64,000 bases of DNA from Ruegeria arenilitoris (GCF_013035425.1 NZ_WQHX01000002.1:372001-436000); one strand, 5' to 3'; counted from the first letter of the stretch, positions 53,111 to 62,939 are shown. Numbers and translations are program-made. The notes: generated from the sequence alone by a model not told the origin.

Positions 53111-54361
53111 TCACTTGGCGATTGAAACAGCGTCAACCAGTTCTGTTACAGCTGTTTCGCTGTCATACTCGCCATTGAAGTGAGCAGTGACGACATCGTA
53201 AACCGCGTTCTTCACCGACGCAGGCGCCGCGTGGCCATGAGCCATCGAGCCGAACAGGTTACCGGACGATGCAGCAGCCGCCAGATCTTTCATTCCCTGC
53301 TGACCGCATGCATCCAGATCGCTGCCGTCGACATCTGTCCGCGCGGGAACTGACCCTTTAACCTTGTTAAAGGCGATCTGGAAGGACGGCGAAAGTATCG
53401 CACTGGCCAACGCAGCCTGCTCGGCAGAAACCGAACCGCCTTGGTCGAACATCATGAACTGATCGGCGTTAAATGTGACCTGATCCTGGGTTCCCGGAAA
53501 GCGGAAACACAGGAAGTCTTCACCGGGCACTTTACCTGCATTCAGGAATTCACCCTTTGCCCAGTCGCCCATCATCTGGAAACCGGCCTCGCCATTGATA
53601 ACCATCGCCGTAGCTAGGTTCCAATCGCGACCCGAGAAGTTCTCGTCAACGTTATCGCGAATGAATGCCATGCGATCAAAGGCTTCCTTCATGGCATCGC
53701 CACCCAACGTACCTTCGTCGAGGTCAATAAATGCAGCCTTATAGCCATCCGGCCCCAGCGTAGACATCGCCACCGCATCGAAAACAGTCGCGTCTTGCCA
53801 AGCCTGACCGCCATGCGCGATTGGGGTTAGACCTGCAGCTTTGAGCGCCTCCACAGCGGCAACAAACTCATCCCAGTTTGTTGGCTGAGCAATTCCATTT
53901 GCGTCCAATACAGCCTTGTTCGCCCAAACCCAGTTGGTCGAATGCACGTTCACCGGCGCAGCAACCCATTTGCCATCGTGCTTTGCAAACGCTTTCAAAG
54001 CGTCTGGAACAACATCATCCCAACCTTCATTGGCAGCAACATCGTTCAAATCAGCCAAGGCGCCTTGATCGGCCCAGTCCAGAATATCAAACCCTAGCGC
54101 CTGAACAGCTGTAGGCGCGTTGCCCGCGGTGACGCGCGCGCGCAAAACTGTCATGGCCTGCTCACCGCCTCCGCCAGCGACTGGCATGTCGGTCCATCCG
54201 ATACCTTGTCCGGACAGGTCGTCTTTGAGAACATTCAAAGCCGCAGCTTCACCACCGGATGTCCACCAGTGCAGTACCTCGACCTCTTCCGCCTGAGCGA
54301 GGCTGGTTGAACATAGCAACCCGGCCACGATCAGCGTTTTTGTTTTCAGAAATTTACGCAT
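53111..54361 (-). CDS. Sugar ABC transporter substrate-binding protein (glucose/mannose GtsA-like)
   Basis: 416 aa exported binding protein with a signal peptide ([21 protein letters not shown]). [20 protein letters not shown] and the following [17 protein letters not shown] match the glucose-binding GtsA/GlcS type. GGGAGGAAACA precedes the ATG at 54361; the frame extends upstream to 54460 without a better start. It probably delivers a hexose or hexoside. High expression is implied by the hairpin after the gene. Confidence 0.88.
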   Translation of the reverse strand: MRKFLKTKTLIVAGLLCSTSLAQAEEVEVLHWWTSGGEAAALNVLKDDLSGQGIGWTDMPVAGGGGEQAMTVLRARVTAGNAPTAVQALGFDILDWADQGALADLNDVAANEGWDDVVPDALKAFAKHDGKWVAAPVNVHSTNWVWANKAVLDANGIAQPTNWDEFVAAVEALKAAGLTPIAHGGQAWQDATVFDAVAMSTLGPDGYKAAFIDLDEGTLGGDAMKEAFDRMAFIRDNVDENFSGRDWNLATAMVINGEAGFQMMGDWAKGEFLNAGKVPGEDFLCFRFPGTQDQVTFNADQFMMFDQGGSVSAEQAALASAILSPSFQIAFNKVKGSVPARTDVDGSDLDACGQQGMKDLAAAASSGNLFGSMAHGHAAPASVKNAVYDVVTAHFNGEYDSETAVTELVDAVSIAK

Positions 54362-54419
54362 TCTTGTTTCCTCCCTAAATGCGATTTTCATTTCCTGACC
54401 CCTTTCCAAAGGCCCGTTT

Positions 54420-55943
54420 TCAATCTTGCGAAACCCACGGCGTTCGGGTGTTCCCGACACGCATAACCACCGATTTCACTTCGAAAAATTCCTCGAACCC
54501 GTAGCGTCCGATTTCCCGCCCCTGCCCGGATTGTTTGACCCCTCCAAAGGCGACTTCGGGGAACCCGTCCATCCAGGTGTTGGTCCACACTGTTCCCGTT
54601 TCTGCACGACGGGCGAATTCAAGGCAGGTGTGAACGTTTTCGCTCCATACACCCGCAGACAGACCGTAAGAGCTATCATTGGTCAGCGCGATGGCTTCGT
54701 CCAGTGTTTTGAAGGTCAGAACTGACAAAACCGGTCCAAATACTTCGTCCTTGGCGATCGGCATGTCAGGTGCCACGTGTGTGATTACCGTTGGTTGGTA
54801 AAACTGGTCGCCAAGCCCGTTGACGCTCAATCGTTCTCCACCCAAAGCGATCCGAGCGCCATCAGATTGCGCTTGTTTCACATAGGTGTCGATCTTGGTG
54901 TTGTGTTCCGGCGTAACAATGGCACCAACTTGGGTCGTTTCGTCCAAGGGATCGCCGAACCTGACTCTCTGCGACAAGGCCACAACTCGGTCGCAAAATT
55001 TCTCGGCTATGTCCTCGTGTACGATGATGCGACTGCTGGAATTGCAACACTGACCGACATTGAAATAAACCCCGAACACCACAGCATCCGAAGCAGCTTC
55101 CAGATTTGCATCGGGAAAGATCACCTGGGGGTTCTTGCCTCCCAGTTCCAAAGCGACTTTCTTGAGCGTATCCGAGGCCGCGGCGCTGATGGTCTTACCC
55201 ACTGCAGTCGAACCGGTGAAGCTGATCATGTCCACCTCAGCGTGGCTGGACATCACACTCCCGACGGGAACTCCAAAGCCCAATACAATATTGCAAACGC
55301 CCGCGGGTATGCCAGCTTCGATCAGAAGCTCGCCGAGCATCACGGTCGTAGATGGTGTCATCTCAGACGGTTTAACAACGACGGTACAGCCTGCGGCCAG
55401 CGCAAACGGCAGTTTCTGACTAAGAATCCAAAATGGGAAATTCCACGGAGTGATAATCGAAACAACACCAATCGGCTCCTTCAGAACGACGCCCATTATT
55501 TCCGCACCCAGCGAGTTATGGCTATCACCATGAACACTGCGCGCCAAAGACGCTGCATAACGCCACAAGTCTGCAGCCCCCTCTATTTCGCCGCGGGACT
55601 GGCTTATGGGTTTGCCACTTTCCAATGTTTCGATCATTGCGATCCGGTCAACGTTTTGTTCAATAAGGTCTGCAACCTTAAGCAAAACAGCAGAGCGCTC
55701 TTTGCCCGAAACCCGGCTCCAGACACCGCTGTCAAAAGCAGTTCTGGCAGCTAGGATCGCGGCGTTTGCCTCTGCCTCTCCGCCCCGCGAAGAACGGCTG
55801 ACAATATGTCCATGCGACGGCGAGCGACGTTCGAAAGTGTCACCTGGCTCACTTTTGCACCAATTGCCATTAATTAGATGGCGACCTTCAAAAAGTGATG
55901 GTAGCTCGACAGAGATGGCATGATTGATCGTAAAGTCTTTCAT
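54420..55943 (-). CDS. NAD-dependent aldehyde dehydrogenase
   Basis: 507 aa [41 protein letters not shown], general base [10 protein letters not shown] and catalytic Cys in [16 protein letters not shown]. The paired cysteines CC at the active site are typical of several betaine- and aromatic-aldehyde dehydrogenases. I start it at the ATG at 55943, 4 bp after the hydratase stop; the longer frame overlaps that gene by 77 bp. It lies 58 bp upstream of the sugar-binding protein gene. Substrate unknown. Confidence 0.85.
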   Translation of the reverse strand: MKDFTINHAISVELPSLFEGRHLINGNWCKSEPGDTFERRSPSHGHIVSRSSRGGEAEANAAILAARTAFDSGVWSRVSGKERSAVLLKVADLIEQNVDRIAMIETLESGKPISQSRGEIEGAADLWRYAASLARSVHGDSHNSLGAEIMGVVLKEPIGVVSIITPWNFPFWILSQKLPFALAAGCTVVVKPSEMTPSTTVMLGELLIEAGIPAGVCNIVLGFGVPVGSVMSSHAEVDMISFTGSTAVGKTISAAASDTLKKVALELGGKNPQVIFPDANLEAASDAVVFGVYFNVGQCCNSSSRIIVHEDIAEKFCDRVVALSQRVRFGDPLDETTQVGAIVTPEHNTKIDTYVKQAQSDGARIALGGERLSVNGLGDQFYQPTVITHVAPDMPIAKDEVFGPVLSVLTFKTLDEAIALTNDSSYGLSAGVWSENVHTCLEFARRAETGTVWTNTWMDGFPEVAFGGVKQSGQGREIGRYGFEEFFEVKSVVMRVGNTRTPWVSQD

Positions 55944-55947
55944 CGCG

Positions 55948-56715
55948 TCATATGCCTGAAAAATTTGGGTTTCGTTTATCCATGAAGGCAGCGACGCCCT
56001 CATCTCGATCAGCTGATGCCGCAACCGCCGCGCTTCCTAACGCTTCGACGGCGGCGTGCTTATCTTCATCAACTGCTGCGTGAATCATTTGCTTCGCAAT
56101 TTCCGTTGCCCGAGGAGACAGCCCCTGCTGTTCGGCTGCGATTTCCAAAGCCCGGGACAAAACGTCATCGGCAACTTCAACAGCGTAGCCCAAGGTTACT
56201 GCGCGTTCTGCATTAATACGGCGACCAAACAATGCCATTTCCTTGACGGCACCTTCCGGAAACAGCCGAGTCAACCGCTGCGTACCAGACCAACCCGGAA
56301 CGATTCCGACTTTCGCCTCTGGAAGTGCCAAGGTTGCGCGCGGTGCTACAAGGCGCAGGTCGCAACAGCTGGCCAGTTCCAAGCCACCGCCAAAGGCGTG
56401 CCCATTGATCGCAGCAATCGTCGGCTTTCCAATCCGGGCCAACCGATCAAAAATTCGATGCCCGCCTCGCACCCAGTGTCGTGCAAACTCCGCCGGACTC
56501 AGCGTGCCCCAAGCGGAAATATCAGCACCGCAGCAAAAAGCCTTTTTGCCTGCTCCGGTCAGCACCAATGCCCTGATCGACCCATCCCGTTCTACATCTC
56601 GGACCCGTTGCTCCAATACCTCAAGCATTTCAGAGGTCAAAGCGTTTAGCTTCGCCTCGTTTTGCAGGGTCAAAACTGCCGTTTCATCCACGACATGAAA
56701 ACCGACACCGCTCAT
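55948..56715 (-). CDS. Enoyl-CoA hydratase/isomerase family protein
   Basis: 255 aa crotonase-fold protein. Oxyanion-hole segments GAGKKAFCCGADISA and INGHAFGGGLELASCCDLRLVAPRATLALPEAKVGIVPGWSGTQRL are present. In the GGGLELA..LPEAKVGI region the first catalytic Glu expected of hydratases is present (GLELA), and the second position reads GWSGTQ. It overlaps the CoA-transferase gene (ATGA), so an acyl-CoA produced by that enzyme is the likely substrate. Confidence 0.87.
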   Translation of the reverse strand: MSGVGFHVVDETAVLTLQNEAKLNALTSEMLEVLEQRVRDVERDGSIRALVLTGAGKKAFCCGADISAWGTLSPAEFARHWVRGGHRIFDRLARIGKPTIAAINGHAFGGGLELASCCDLRLVAPRATLALPEAKVGIVPGWSGTQRLTRLFPEGAVKEMALFGRRINAERAVTLGYAVEVADDVLSRALEIAAEQQGLSPRATEIAKQMIHAAVDEDKHAAVEALGSAAVAASADRDEGVAAFMDKRNPNFSGI

Positions 56716-58283
56716 AGGCTGATCCCCATCGGACCCTGGGCGAACAACGACTTGGGCATAACCGAAGCGTTTTCCGCAATTTTGACCCGCCCATCCGAAG
56801 CTGCGACTATATCGCGTTGGGTGTCTATACCCGGCATTACTTCGGTTGCGACCAAGCCATCGGGTTCAAGACGGACTACGCATCGCTCGGTGACATAAAT
56901 CACTTCCTGCCCTGTTTCCCGTGCGCGGCGGCCCGAGAACGTGACATGTTCTACCTTGTCCACCATCTTGGTGAACTTCCCTGGCGCGGCGACGTGAATA
57001 CCATTATCGTTTAGTTCTATTTTTGCGCCTGCCTCAAACCAGCCAGAGAACACAATCTTTTTCGCCCGGGCGGTTATGTCGACAAAGCCACCGCACCCAG
57101 CTGTCAGGTAAGGTTTTTTACCCAATTTCGAGACGTTCACGTTTCCCTCGACATCAACTTCGAGGAAAGACAAGAACGACATGTCAAACCCACCACCTTG
57201 GAAATAGATGAATTGCTGCGGCGACGGCACAAAGGCATGTGCGTTCGACGCGCAGCCAAAGGCAAACCCCGTCAACGGAACACCACCGACGGCCCCTTGT
57301 TCGATTGCCCATGTCACTGCTTGCGGGTGTCCTTCTTCAAGTAAAATACGCGGCACCATAGCGCTTATTCCAAATCCCAAATTTGCGCTCATCCCTGATC
57401 GCAGTTCCATCGCAGCGCGGCGTGCGATAACCTTTTCAACGCCGTACTCGGCAAGTGAAAAGCTGTCCCAAGGGCGCATGATCTGGCCAGAAATTGCGGG
57501 ATCATAGACCGTTTCGGTCGTCTGCTTCTGGTCGGGATCTTCGACGATCATATCGACCAAATGTCCGGGCACACGAACGTCGTGCGGGCGCAAGCTGCCC
57601 GCAGCGGTGACGCGCTGAACCTGCGCGATAACCAAACCACCGTGATTGCGCACGCAGATGGCTTGTTCGAGCCCTCCCAAATAAGCCCCTTCATGCTCAT
57701 AAGTCAGGTTCCCAAATTCATCTGCGGTTGTTGCTCGCAATATACATACATTTGGGTTGATGTTTGGAAAATGCAGCCAGGATTCGCCGCCGAACTCGGC
57801 TCTTGTGACAACCGGCGCAGCCGCTCCTCTGGCATTCATTGCGCAGCCTTCGCGAACAGGATCGACAAAGGTTTCCAATCCCACCTTTGTCAAAACACCG
57901 GGCCGGTGCGCTGCAGCCTCTCGATGCATGTCAAACAAAATTCCGGACGGCACATTATAGGCGGCCACGCGATCTTCTACGATCATTTTCCAAATCTCTG
58001 GCATCTCAAGATTTGAAGGACCCGATGGGTATGATCCCGCCAAAACTCGGGTCAACAACCCATCTTGAGCAAGGTAGTCCATGCCCTTCACGCCATACAT
58101 GTCGCCAGCGGCGATCGGATGTAGTGAAGTCAGATTTCGTGGGTGGCCTTCATCACGAAACCGCTGCCCTATAGCTTTCAAAACCAGGTCGGGACATCCT
58201 AAGGCTGAAGACGATGAGACCGTGACCACGGCATCATCGGGGATGCTTGATACGGCCTGAGAAACGGAAACAAGCTTGGTCAT
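56712..58283 (-). CDS. Family I acyl-CoA:acetate/3-oxoacid CoA-transferase (fused alpha-beta, YdiF-like)
   Basis: 523 aa single-chain CoA-transferase combining alpha and beta halves. N-terminal DAVVTVSSSSALGCPDLVLKAI and the central MSANLGFGISAMVP segment are family features; the candidate catalytic Glu is in TWAIEQGAVGGVPLTG. It activates a carboxylic acid with CoA. It starts within the Gfo/Idh/MocA stop (TGATG) and overlaps the enoyl-CoA hydratase. Confidence 0.87.
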   Translation of the reverse strand: MTKLVSVSQAVSSIPDDAVVTVSSSSALGCPDLVLKAIGQRFRDEGHPRNLTSLHPIAAGDMYGVKGMDYLAQDGLLTRVLAGSYPSGPSNLEMPEIWKMIVEDRVAAYNVPSGILFDMHREAAAHRPGVLTKVGLETFVDPVREGCAMNARGAAAPVVTRAEFGGESWLHFPNINPNVCILRATTADEFGNLTYEHEGAYLGGLEQAICVRNHGGLVIAQVQRVTAAGSLRPHDVRVPGHLVDMIVEDPDQKQTTETVYDPAISGQIMRPWDSFSLAEYGVEKVIARRAAMELRSGMSANLGFGISAMVPRILLEEGHPQAVTWAIEQGAVGGVPLTGFAFGCASNAHAFVPSPQQFIYFQGGGFDMSFLSFLEVDVEGNVNVSKLGKKPYLTAGCGGFVDITARAKKIVFSGWFEAGAKIELNDNGIHVAAPGKFTKMVDKVEHVTFSGRRARETGQEVIYVTERCVVRLEPDGLVATEVMPGIDTQRDIVAASDGRVKIAENASVMPKSLFAQGPMGISL

Positions 58284-59284
58284 CAGAAACCACCGTAATC
58301 CACTTCGACTCGTTGACCGGTCTTTGCAGCCTCACGAACGCTCAAGGCTACGGACAGAGATTTCACGCCATCCGGTCCGTCCGCTGCCGGGCGCCCATGG
58401 CCCTCTGTTGCTGCAACGAACTCGGACACACCCATCACGTAAAGAGAATGATCCGGGAACGCGATTTCTTCGCGCCCGACTTCGGTGACCAGAGTTATCG
58501 CGCCAACTGGGCGTTGGGTCATAACGCCGTTCGCGAATATTGACCCTTGGGTTCCATGTACTTCCAGACTCGACCCGGCGAAGGGGTGAGTAAAACTTTC
58601 ATGTGTCATAACCATAGCACCCGACGGCATCGTCCAAACCGACATGCACGAGTCTTCTACTCCCTGACCCATCCCAGAGCTGGTCATTTGAGCCACGACG
58701 GTTGCAGGATCTTCTTGTAACAGAAACCGGGTTACATCTGCGTCATGAACGACAATATCCGGGATAACTCCACCTCCGCTGTCAGCGGAATTGATCCGCC
58801 AACCCTGAAGATGGTCAGGCAAATGAACCGCATGATGAATTCGAAGGGACAAGACTTTGCCAACGCGCCCCTGCGCAATGAGTTTCCGAATGGCCCGATG
58901 GCTACCAGAACACCTTAGGTGGTGGTTCGTACCAAAGGTAACTCTGGCAGCATTTGCAGCGCGCACCATTTCCGTCGCTTCCTGTAAGGTCATGCCTAAC
59001 GGCTTTTCGCACAAAACGTGCTTTTTGGCGGCAATGGCCGCCATCGCCTGAGCGTGGTGCTTTTCGTTGGTTGAAGAGATATAAACTGCGCCCACCTCTG
59101 GGTCGGAAATCGCGTCTTCCAGGCTTGTGGTAGCATTTGCGACATTGTGCTCCTTGGCCCAAACTTTAACGCGATCAGGTGAGTTGCTAACAATCCAAGT
59201 AACTTCGTTTCCAGCCTGCTGACGAACCGCATTCATCATATGCTGCGAAGCAATCGTACTTGCGCCCACGAAAGCCCAGTTCAC
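58283..59284 (-). CDS. Gfo/Idh/MocA-family oxidoreductase
   Basis: 333 aa NAD(P)-dependent sugar/cyclitol dehydrogenase family. Rossmann start NWAFVGASTIASQHMMNAV, EKPLGMTLQEATEM containing the conserved EKP, and a C-terminal domain with GGGVIPDIVVHDADVTRFLL. It starts with GTG and is the first gene of the 14-gene operon, opposite the second LacI gene. Likely reduces or oxidises a keto-sugar. Confidence 0.87.
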   Translation of the reverse strand: MNWAFVGASTIASQHMMNAVRQQAGNEVTWIVSNSPDRVKVWAKEHNVANATTSLEDAISDPEVGAVYISSTNEKHHAQAMAAIAAKKHVLCEKPLGMTLQEATEMVRAANAARVTFGTNHHLRCSGSHRAIRKLIAQGRVGKVLSLRIHHAVHLPDHLQGWRINSADSGGGVIPDIVVHDADVTRFLLQEDPATVVAQMTSSGMGQGVEDSCMSVWTMPSGAMVMTHESFTHPFAGSSLEVHGTQGSIFANGVMTQRPVGAITLVTEVGREEIAFPDHSLYVMGVSEFVAATEGHGRPAADGPDGVKSLSVALSVREAAKTGQRVEVDYGGF

Positions 59285-59309
59285 TTTCCATCCCCCGCTT
59301 AAAGTCTAG

Positions 59310-59343
59310 TTGGAACGTTCCAATTCAATAATGGAACGTTCCA
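59310..59343. promoter_or_regulatory. Tandem LacI-type operators
   Basis: TTGGAACGTTCCAA (59310-59323) and TGGAACGTTCCA (59332-59343) are perfect palindromes with central CG. Their centres are 21 bp apart, two helical turns, just upstream of the 14-gene operon. They fit cooperative binding of a LacI-family repressor, most simply the one at the end of that operon. Confidence 0.7.
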
Positions 59344-59501
59344 ATGATTGCAACAGTCAAATTAACGAAGCCATACTTTTCGTTCAGACTTCAATTCAAC
59401 AAGCTAGATACCGACCCGTTCGGCGATGTTCTGAACAAATTTCGCGTCGCTGCATCGACACATCAATCCGTTTTAAGTGAATTGCCAAATGAAGGATTTT
59501 T

Positions 59502-59579
59502 GTGTGCTTCTCACGTTCGGCCCAACGGGTTGGTCGAACTTCTACATGTAATGGTTCGGACGAAGCACACCTCTTTTTT
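59502..59579 (+). other. Structured leader with terminator-like end
   Basis: Outer stem GTGTGCTTC (59502-59510) with GAAGCACAC (59562-59570), then CTC and six T. Inside, GTTCG-CCAA (59515-59525) pairs with TTGG-CGAAC (59530-59539) around a CGGG loop. Alternative pairing TTC-GGAC-GAA (59555-59564) competes with the outer stem. It lies in the 377-bp gap between the divergent promoter and lacI, a gap with no supported gene. It could be an attenuator or the terminator of a small RNA. Confidence 0.45.
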
Positions 59580-59580
59580 G

Positions 59581-59596
59581 TTGCAACCGATTGCAA
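59581..59596. promoter_or_regulatory. LacI-type operator upstream of second lacI gene
   Basis: TTGCAACCGATTGCAA has CG at the centre and matches 15 of 16 bases of the site at 62964-62979 upstream of iolC. It is 65 bp before the lacI start and probably autoregulatory. Confidence 0.65.
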
Positions 59597-59661
59597 AAAT
59601 TTTCTTTCCACGTAATTCTGAGAAACACAAAATGGGTATTTGCAATAGGAGTACAAACTAC

Positions 59662-60660
59662 GTGAGTGTCACCCTCAAAGAAGTTGCGGCGCTTGCTGGT
59701 GTCTCCCGTTCTGCTGTTTCGCGTACGTTTACCGAAGGCGCTTCAGTTTCGGCCAAAACGCGCAGAAAGGTTGAAAAGGCAGCGTTGGAGTTGGGATACA
59801 GCCCCAACGCGTTGGCTTCGTCCTTGACCACTGGTCGAACCAAACTTATCGGGCTGATTTCAAACAACTTTCACAACCCTATCTTCCTTGAGGTTTTTGA
59901 CCAGTTCACACGCGCTCTGCAGGAACGCGGATTGCGACCATTAATAGTCAACCTGACAGACGAAACCGAGCCCTCTAACTCGGTTCGAATGTTGCGCCAG
60001 TATTCGGTTGATGCGGCGATCGTCGCCTCTTCGACCCTGCCACCTAGTTTTGCAAAGGCGTTTCATGATGCCGGTGTGCCGGTTGTCCACACATTCGGCC
60101 GCTCGGCTACTTCACCCGAAGTCCACGTTGTAGGAATTGACAACGTGGAATGTGGACGCATGGCGGCGCGAGAGCTTTTGGCGCGAAAATATCGCAGAGT
60201 TGGTTACCTAGGCGGCCCCAAGGATGCGACCTCTGCCCAAGACCGGTTCCGGGGTTTCACAGAAGAGCTGGGCCACCATCCGGAAATCGATGTGACGCAC
60301 AGCTTTGCTGATGCCTATTCATTCGAAGCGGGGCGCGCAGAAATGCTGAACCAATTGAAGGGCTCGCCGCCAGAAGCCTTTTTTTGCGGCGACGATATCC
60401 TGTCAATCGGCGCGCTGTCGGCAGTTTCGGATCATGGCTTGATCCCCGGCAAAGACATTGGGATCATCGGCCTGAATGACATGGAAATGTCTCGTTGGGA
60501 AAGCGTAAATCTGACGACAATCCACCAACCTATAAAACAAATTATCACTTCGTCAGTGGATTTGGTCGAAGAAATGTTGAAAGAGCCTCAGCGATATCCC
60601 GAAGCTCGCATTTTTCCGTGTCGCGTGATCGAACGGGGCACTTTGAGACCCCGCTCCTGA
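59662..60660 (+). CDS. LacI-family transcriptional repressor
   Basis: 332 aa LacI regulator: VTLKEVAALAGVSRSAVSRTFTEG as helix-turn-helix, hinge SPNALASSLTTGRT, and an effector domain starting KLIGLISNNFHNPIFLEVFDQF. The frame is open back to 59344, but that stretch contains an operator and a terminator-like structure, so I use the GTG at 59662 (AGGAG upstream); an ATG at 59632 is the alternative. Matching TTGCAACCGRTTGCAA sites in front of this gene and of iolC suggest it controls the inositol-type genes to its right. Its TGA abuts the next gene's stop with no gap. Confidence 0.88.
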   Translation: MSVTLKEVAALAGVSRSAVSRTFTEGASVSAKTRRKVEKAALELGYSPNALASSLTTGRTKLIGLISNNFHNPIFLEVFDQFTRALQERGLRPLIVNLTDETEPSNSVRMLRQYSVDAAIVASSTLPPSFAKAFHDAGVPVVHTFGRSATSPEVHVVGIDNVECGRMAARELLARKYRRVGYLGGPKDATSAQDRFRGFTEELGHHPEIDVTHSFADAYSFEAGRAEMLNQLKGSPPEAFFCGDDILSIGALSAVSDHGLIPGKDIGIIGLNDMEMSRWESVNLTTIHQPIKQIITSSVDLVEEMLKEPQRYPEARIFPCRVIERGTLRPRS

Positions 60661-61794
60661 TCATCTGAACATCGGCGGGCGCGCCTCTTTCCACGCGCCA
60701 TTTTCCTTACCGGAAGAAACAGCCGCATGGACCGCCGCAATTGAACGAACGCCGTCGGATGCACCTGGCAAGCCGCCGCGGATTTCGCCACGAATTGCAT
60801 CCGCCAGATCACAATAGATATTGGCTACAGCAAGCGGAAAGCCCTCGGGATGGGCTATGGCAACGCGCGACAGACGCTGAGCCTCGCCGTGCAATCCGCC
60901 CTCGCCTTTTTCAATAATCTGCGTACGACCACCAACTGGAGTATAGATCAACTGATTAGGTTGTTCAGACGCCCAACGCAGGCCGCCAGTCTCGCCAAAA
61001 ACCTGAATGTCGAAACCATGCTGCCTGCCGACGGCAACCGACGATGTCCAAAGTCGCCCAACAGTTCCACGCTCAGTACGGAAATTGATCATCGCATCGT
61101 CTTCCAGAACGCGGCTGGAAATCGTGGACGCAAAGTCGGCTGAAAGCGTGCTTACCTCATCATCACAAATGAAACTTGCCATATGCAAAGCGTGGATGCC
61201 GCAATCTGCAAATTGACCTGAAACGCCCGCCATCTCGGGATCATAACGCCAACGCACGCGCGGGTTATCGGCATCTGTTGCGTCTCCGTGATGCCCATGA
61301 CTGAAGTTAGTTACAACCACGCGAACTTTTCCGATATCACCAGACCTTACCATTGCTCGGGCCTGGCGCACCATGGGATAAGCCGAATAGCAATAGTTTA
61401 CTGCGCAAACCTTGCCCGAAGTTTCGGCAACCCGGACTATTTCCTCGCCCTCCTCGACGGTCATGGTCATTGGCTTCTCGCATAGAACGTTAAAACCAGC
61501 CTCGAGAAACGCTTTGGTAATCTCAAAATGTGTCGAATTGGGCGTCGCAATTGTCACCAGATCGATCCGGTCCGTGCGCCCACGCTCGCCAGCCAACATC
61601 TCTTGCCAATCACCGTAGGCACGATCGGCAGCGATACCCAACCGTTGCGCATATTCGCGGCCTACTTCGGGCCGGTGGTCCAACGCTCCCGCGGAAAATT
61701 CGAACAAGCCATCCGCCAGCGCCCCCAGTCGATGGGCTGGCCCAATCTGACTGCCTTCACCACCACCGATCATGCCCCATTTCAGCTTTGTCAT
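60661..61794 (-). CDS. Gfo/Idh/MocA-family oxidoreductase
   Basis: 377 aa sugar/cyclitol dehydrogenase family member. Rossmann motif KWGMIGGGEGSQIGPAHRLGA, then ATPNSTHFEITKAFLEAGFNVLCEKPMTMTVEEG, and catalytic-region GQFADCGIHALHMASFI with an Asp/His pair. This longer type is typical of myo- or scyllo-inositol and related dehydrogenases. It lies 41 bp after the other Gfo/Idh gene and converges on lacI with abutting stop codons (TGATCA). Confidence 0.87.
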   Translation of the reverse strand: MTKLKWGMIGGGEGSQIGPAHRLGALADGLFEFSAGALDHRPEVGREYAQRLGIAADRAYGDWQEMLAGERGRTDRIDLVTIATPNSTHFEITKAFLEAGFNVLCEKPMTMTVEEGEEIVRVAETSGKVCAVNYCYSAYPMVRQARAMVRSGDIGKVRVVVTNFSHGHHGDATDADNPRVRWRYDPEMAGVSGQFADCGIHALHMASFICDDEVSTLSADFASTISSRVLEDDAMINFRTERGTVGRLWTSSVAVGRQHGFDIQVFGETGGLRWASEQPNQLIYTPVGGRTQIIEKGEGGLHGEAQRLSRVAIAHPEGFPLAVANIYCDLADAIRGEIRGGLPGASDGVRSIAAVHAAVSSGKENGAWKEARPPMFR

Positions 61795-61835
61795 GGTTTT
61801 AGTCTTTCTTAAAAAGTCTCGTTGCCGTTAAACGA

Positions 61836-62939
61836 TCAAAAATCGTCAACCTTTGTCCACTGACGACGTTCCGAAGACGCTAGTGACGCTGCCAGCACGC
61901 GGTTGATTTCGTGCCCGTCGCGGAAAGTCGGCCACATCTCTTGCCCGCTGTGAATTGCCTGCAGGAAATCTTTCGCCTCTATGATTATCTGGTCCTGATA
62001 CCCAGTTCCGTGACCGGGCCCTTGGCAAAACGGCTCATAATCTGGATGAGTTGGACCGGTAAGTATCTTGGTAAAGCCACGCGTCGCTTCCGGTCCATCA
62101 TGACGGTATAACCACAAGGCATTTTGATCCTCCTGATCGAACCTTATGGCGCCCTTTGTGCCGGAAATTTCATAGGCGTAGCCCATTTTTCTGCCTGTTG
62201 CGATGCGACTGACATAAATGTTTCCCATTGTTCCGTTCTCGAACCGGCACATTATTTGGGCGTGGTCGTCGTTTGTCACGGTTCCACCAGGGCGTGTATG
62301 ATGAACCGTTTCTACTTCAGCCATGACCTCGGCAATGGGGCCATTTAAAGCCAGGGCGCCGTTGACTATATGGGGGGCAAGATCACCTATTGTACCGTTG
62401 GCCATTCCGGTGGTACGCCATGTCGCAGGAGCCTGAGGATCGGCGTAAAAATCTTCGGTGTGTTCCCCACGAAACCATGTGATTTCGCCTATCTCGCCGT
62501 TTGCAATAAGCTGACGAGCAAATTGGGTCGCCGGTGTTCGAACGTAGTTGAAACCAACCATGTTGGTTACGCCGGACGCTTCAGCCGCCGCTACCATCGC
62601 CCTCCCATCTTCGATGGATGCACCTAACGGTTTTTCGCAGAGAACTGGTTTGCCTAATTCAAGGGCGGCCTCTGCAATTTGCCGATGCGTGGACTGTGGC
62701 GAGGCGATGATGATAGCTTCAACCGCCGGATCTTTTACAAGTTCACGCCAATCATCTGTTGCCCTTCTAAACCCATAGGCTTGGCGGTAACGCTCGGCAC
62801 TTTCTTTACTTGAGGCACAGATCATCTCAAGTCTTGGCCGTAGTGCCGTATTGAACACTGCACCTACCGCCGACATGGCGACGGAATGCGCCTTGCCCAT
62901 GTAGCCGCCACCGACAATTCCAATTCCAATTTCAGACAT
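61836..62939 (-). CDS. Gfo/Idh/MocA-family oxidoreductase (inositol 2-dehydrogenase-like)
   Basis: 367 aa enzyme: IGIVGGGYMGKAHSVAMSAVG as NAD-binding motif, ASPQSTHRQIAEAALELGKPVLCEKPLGASIEDG, the substrate-lid VGFNYVRTPATQFARQLI, and GTIGDLAPHIVNGAL with the catalytic Asp/His. Position opposite iolC across an operator suggests oxidation of an inositol or an inositol-like keto-sugar; substrate not proven. Confidence 0.87.
   Translation of the reverse strand: MSEIGIGIVGGGYMGKAHSVAMSAVGAVFNTALRPRLEMICASSKESAERYRQAYGFRRATDDWRELVKDPAVEAIIIASPQSTHRQIAEAALELGKPVLCEKPLGASIEDGRAMVAAAEASGVTNMVGFNYVRTPATQFARQLIANGEIGEITWFRGEHTEDFYADPQAPATWRTTGMANGTIGDLAPHIVNGALALNGPIAEVMAEVETVHHTRPGGTVTNDDHAQIMCRFENGTMGNIYVSRIATGRKMGYAYEISGTKGAIRFDQEDQNALWLYRHDGPEATRGFTKILTGPTHPDYEPFCQGPGHGTGYQDQIIIEAKDFLQAIHSGQEMWPTFRDGHEINRVLAASLASSERRQWTKVDDF

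Noticed and set aside
59344..59661. N-terminal extension of the LacI frame to an ATG at 59344
   Set aside because: The extension lacks LacI similarity and covers an operator and a terminator-like structure; the helix-turn-helix begins right after the GTG at 59662, which has an AGGAG site.
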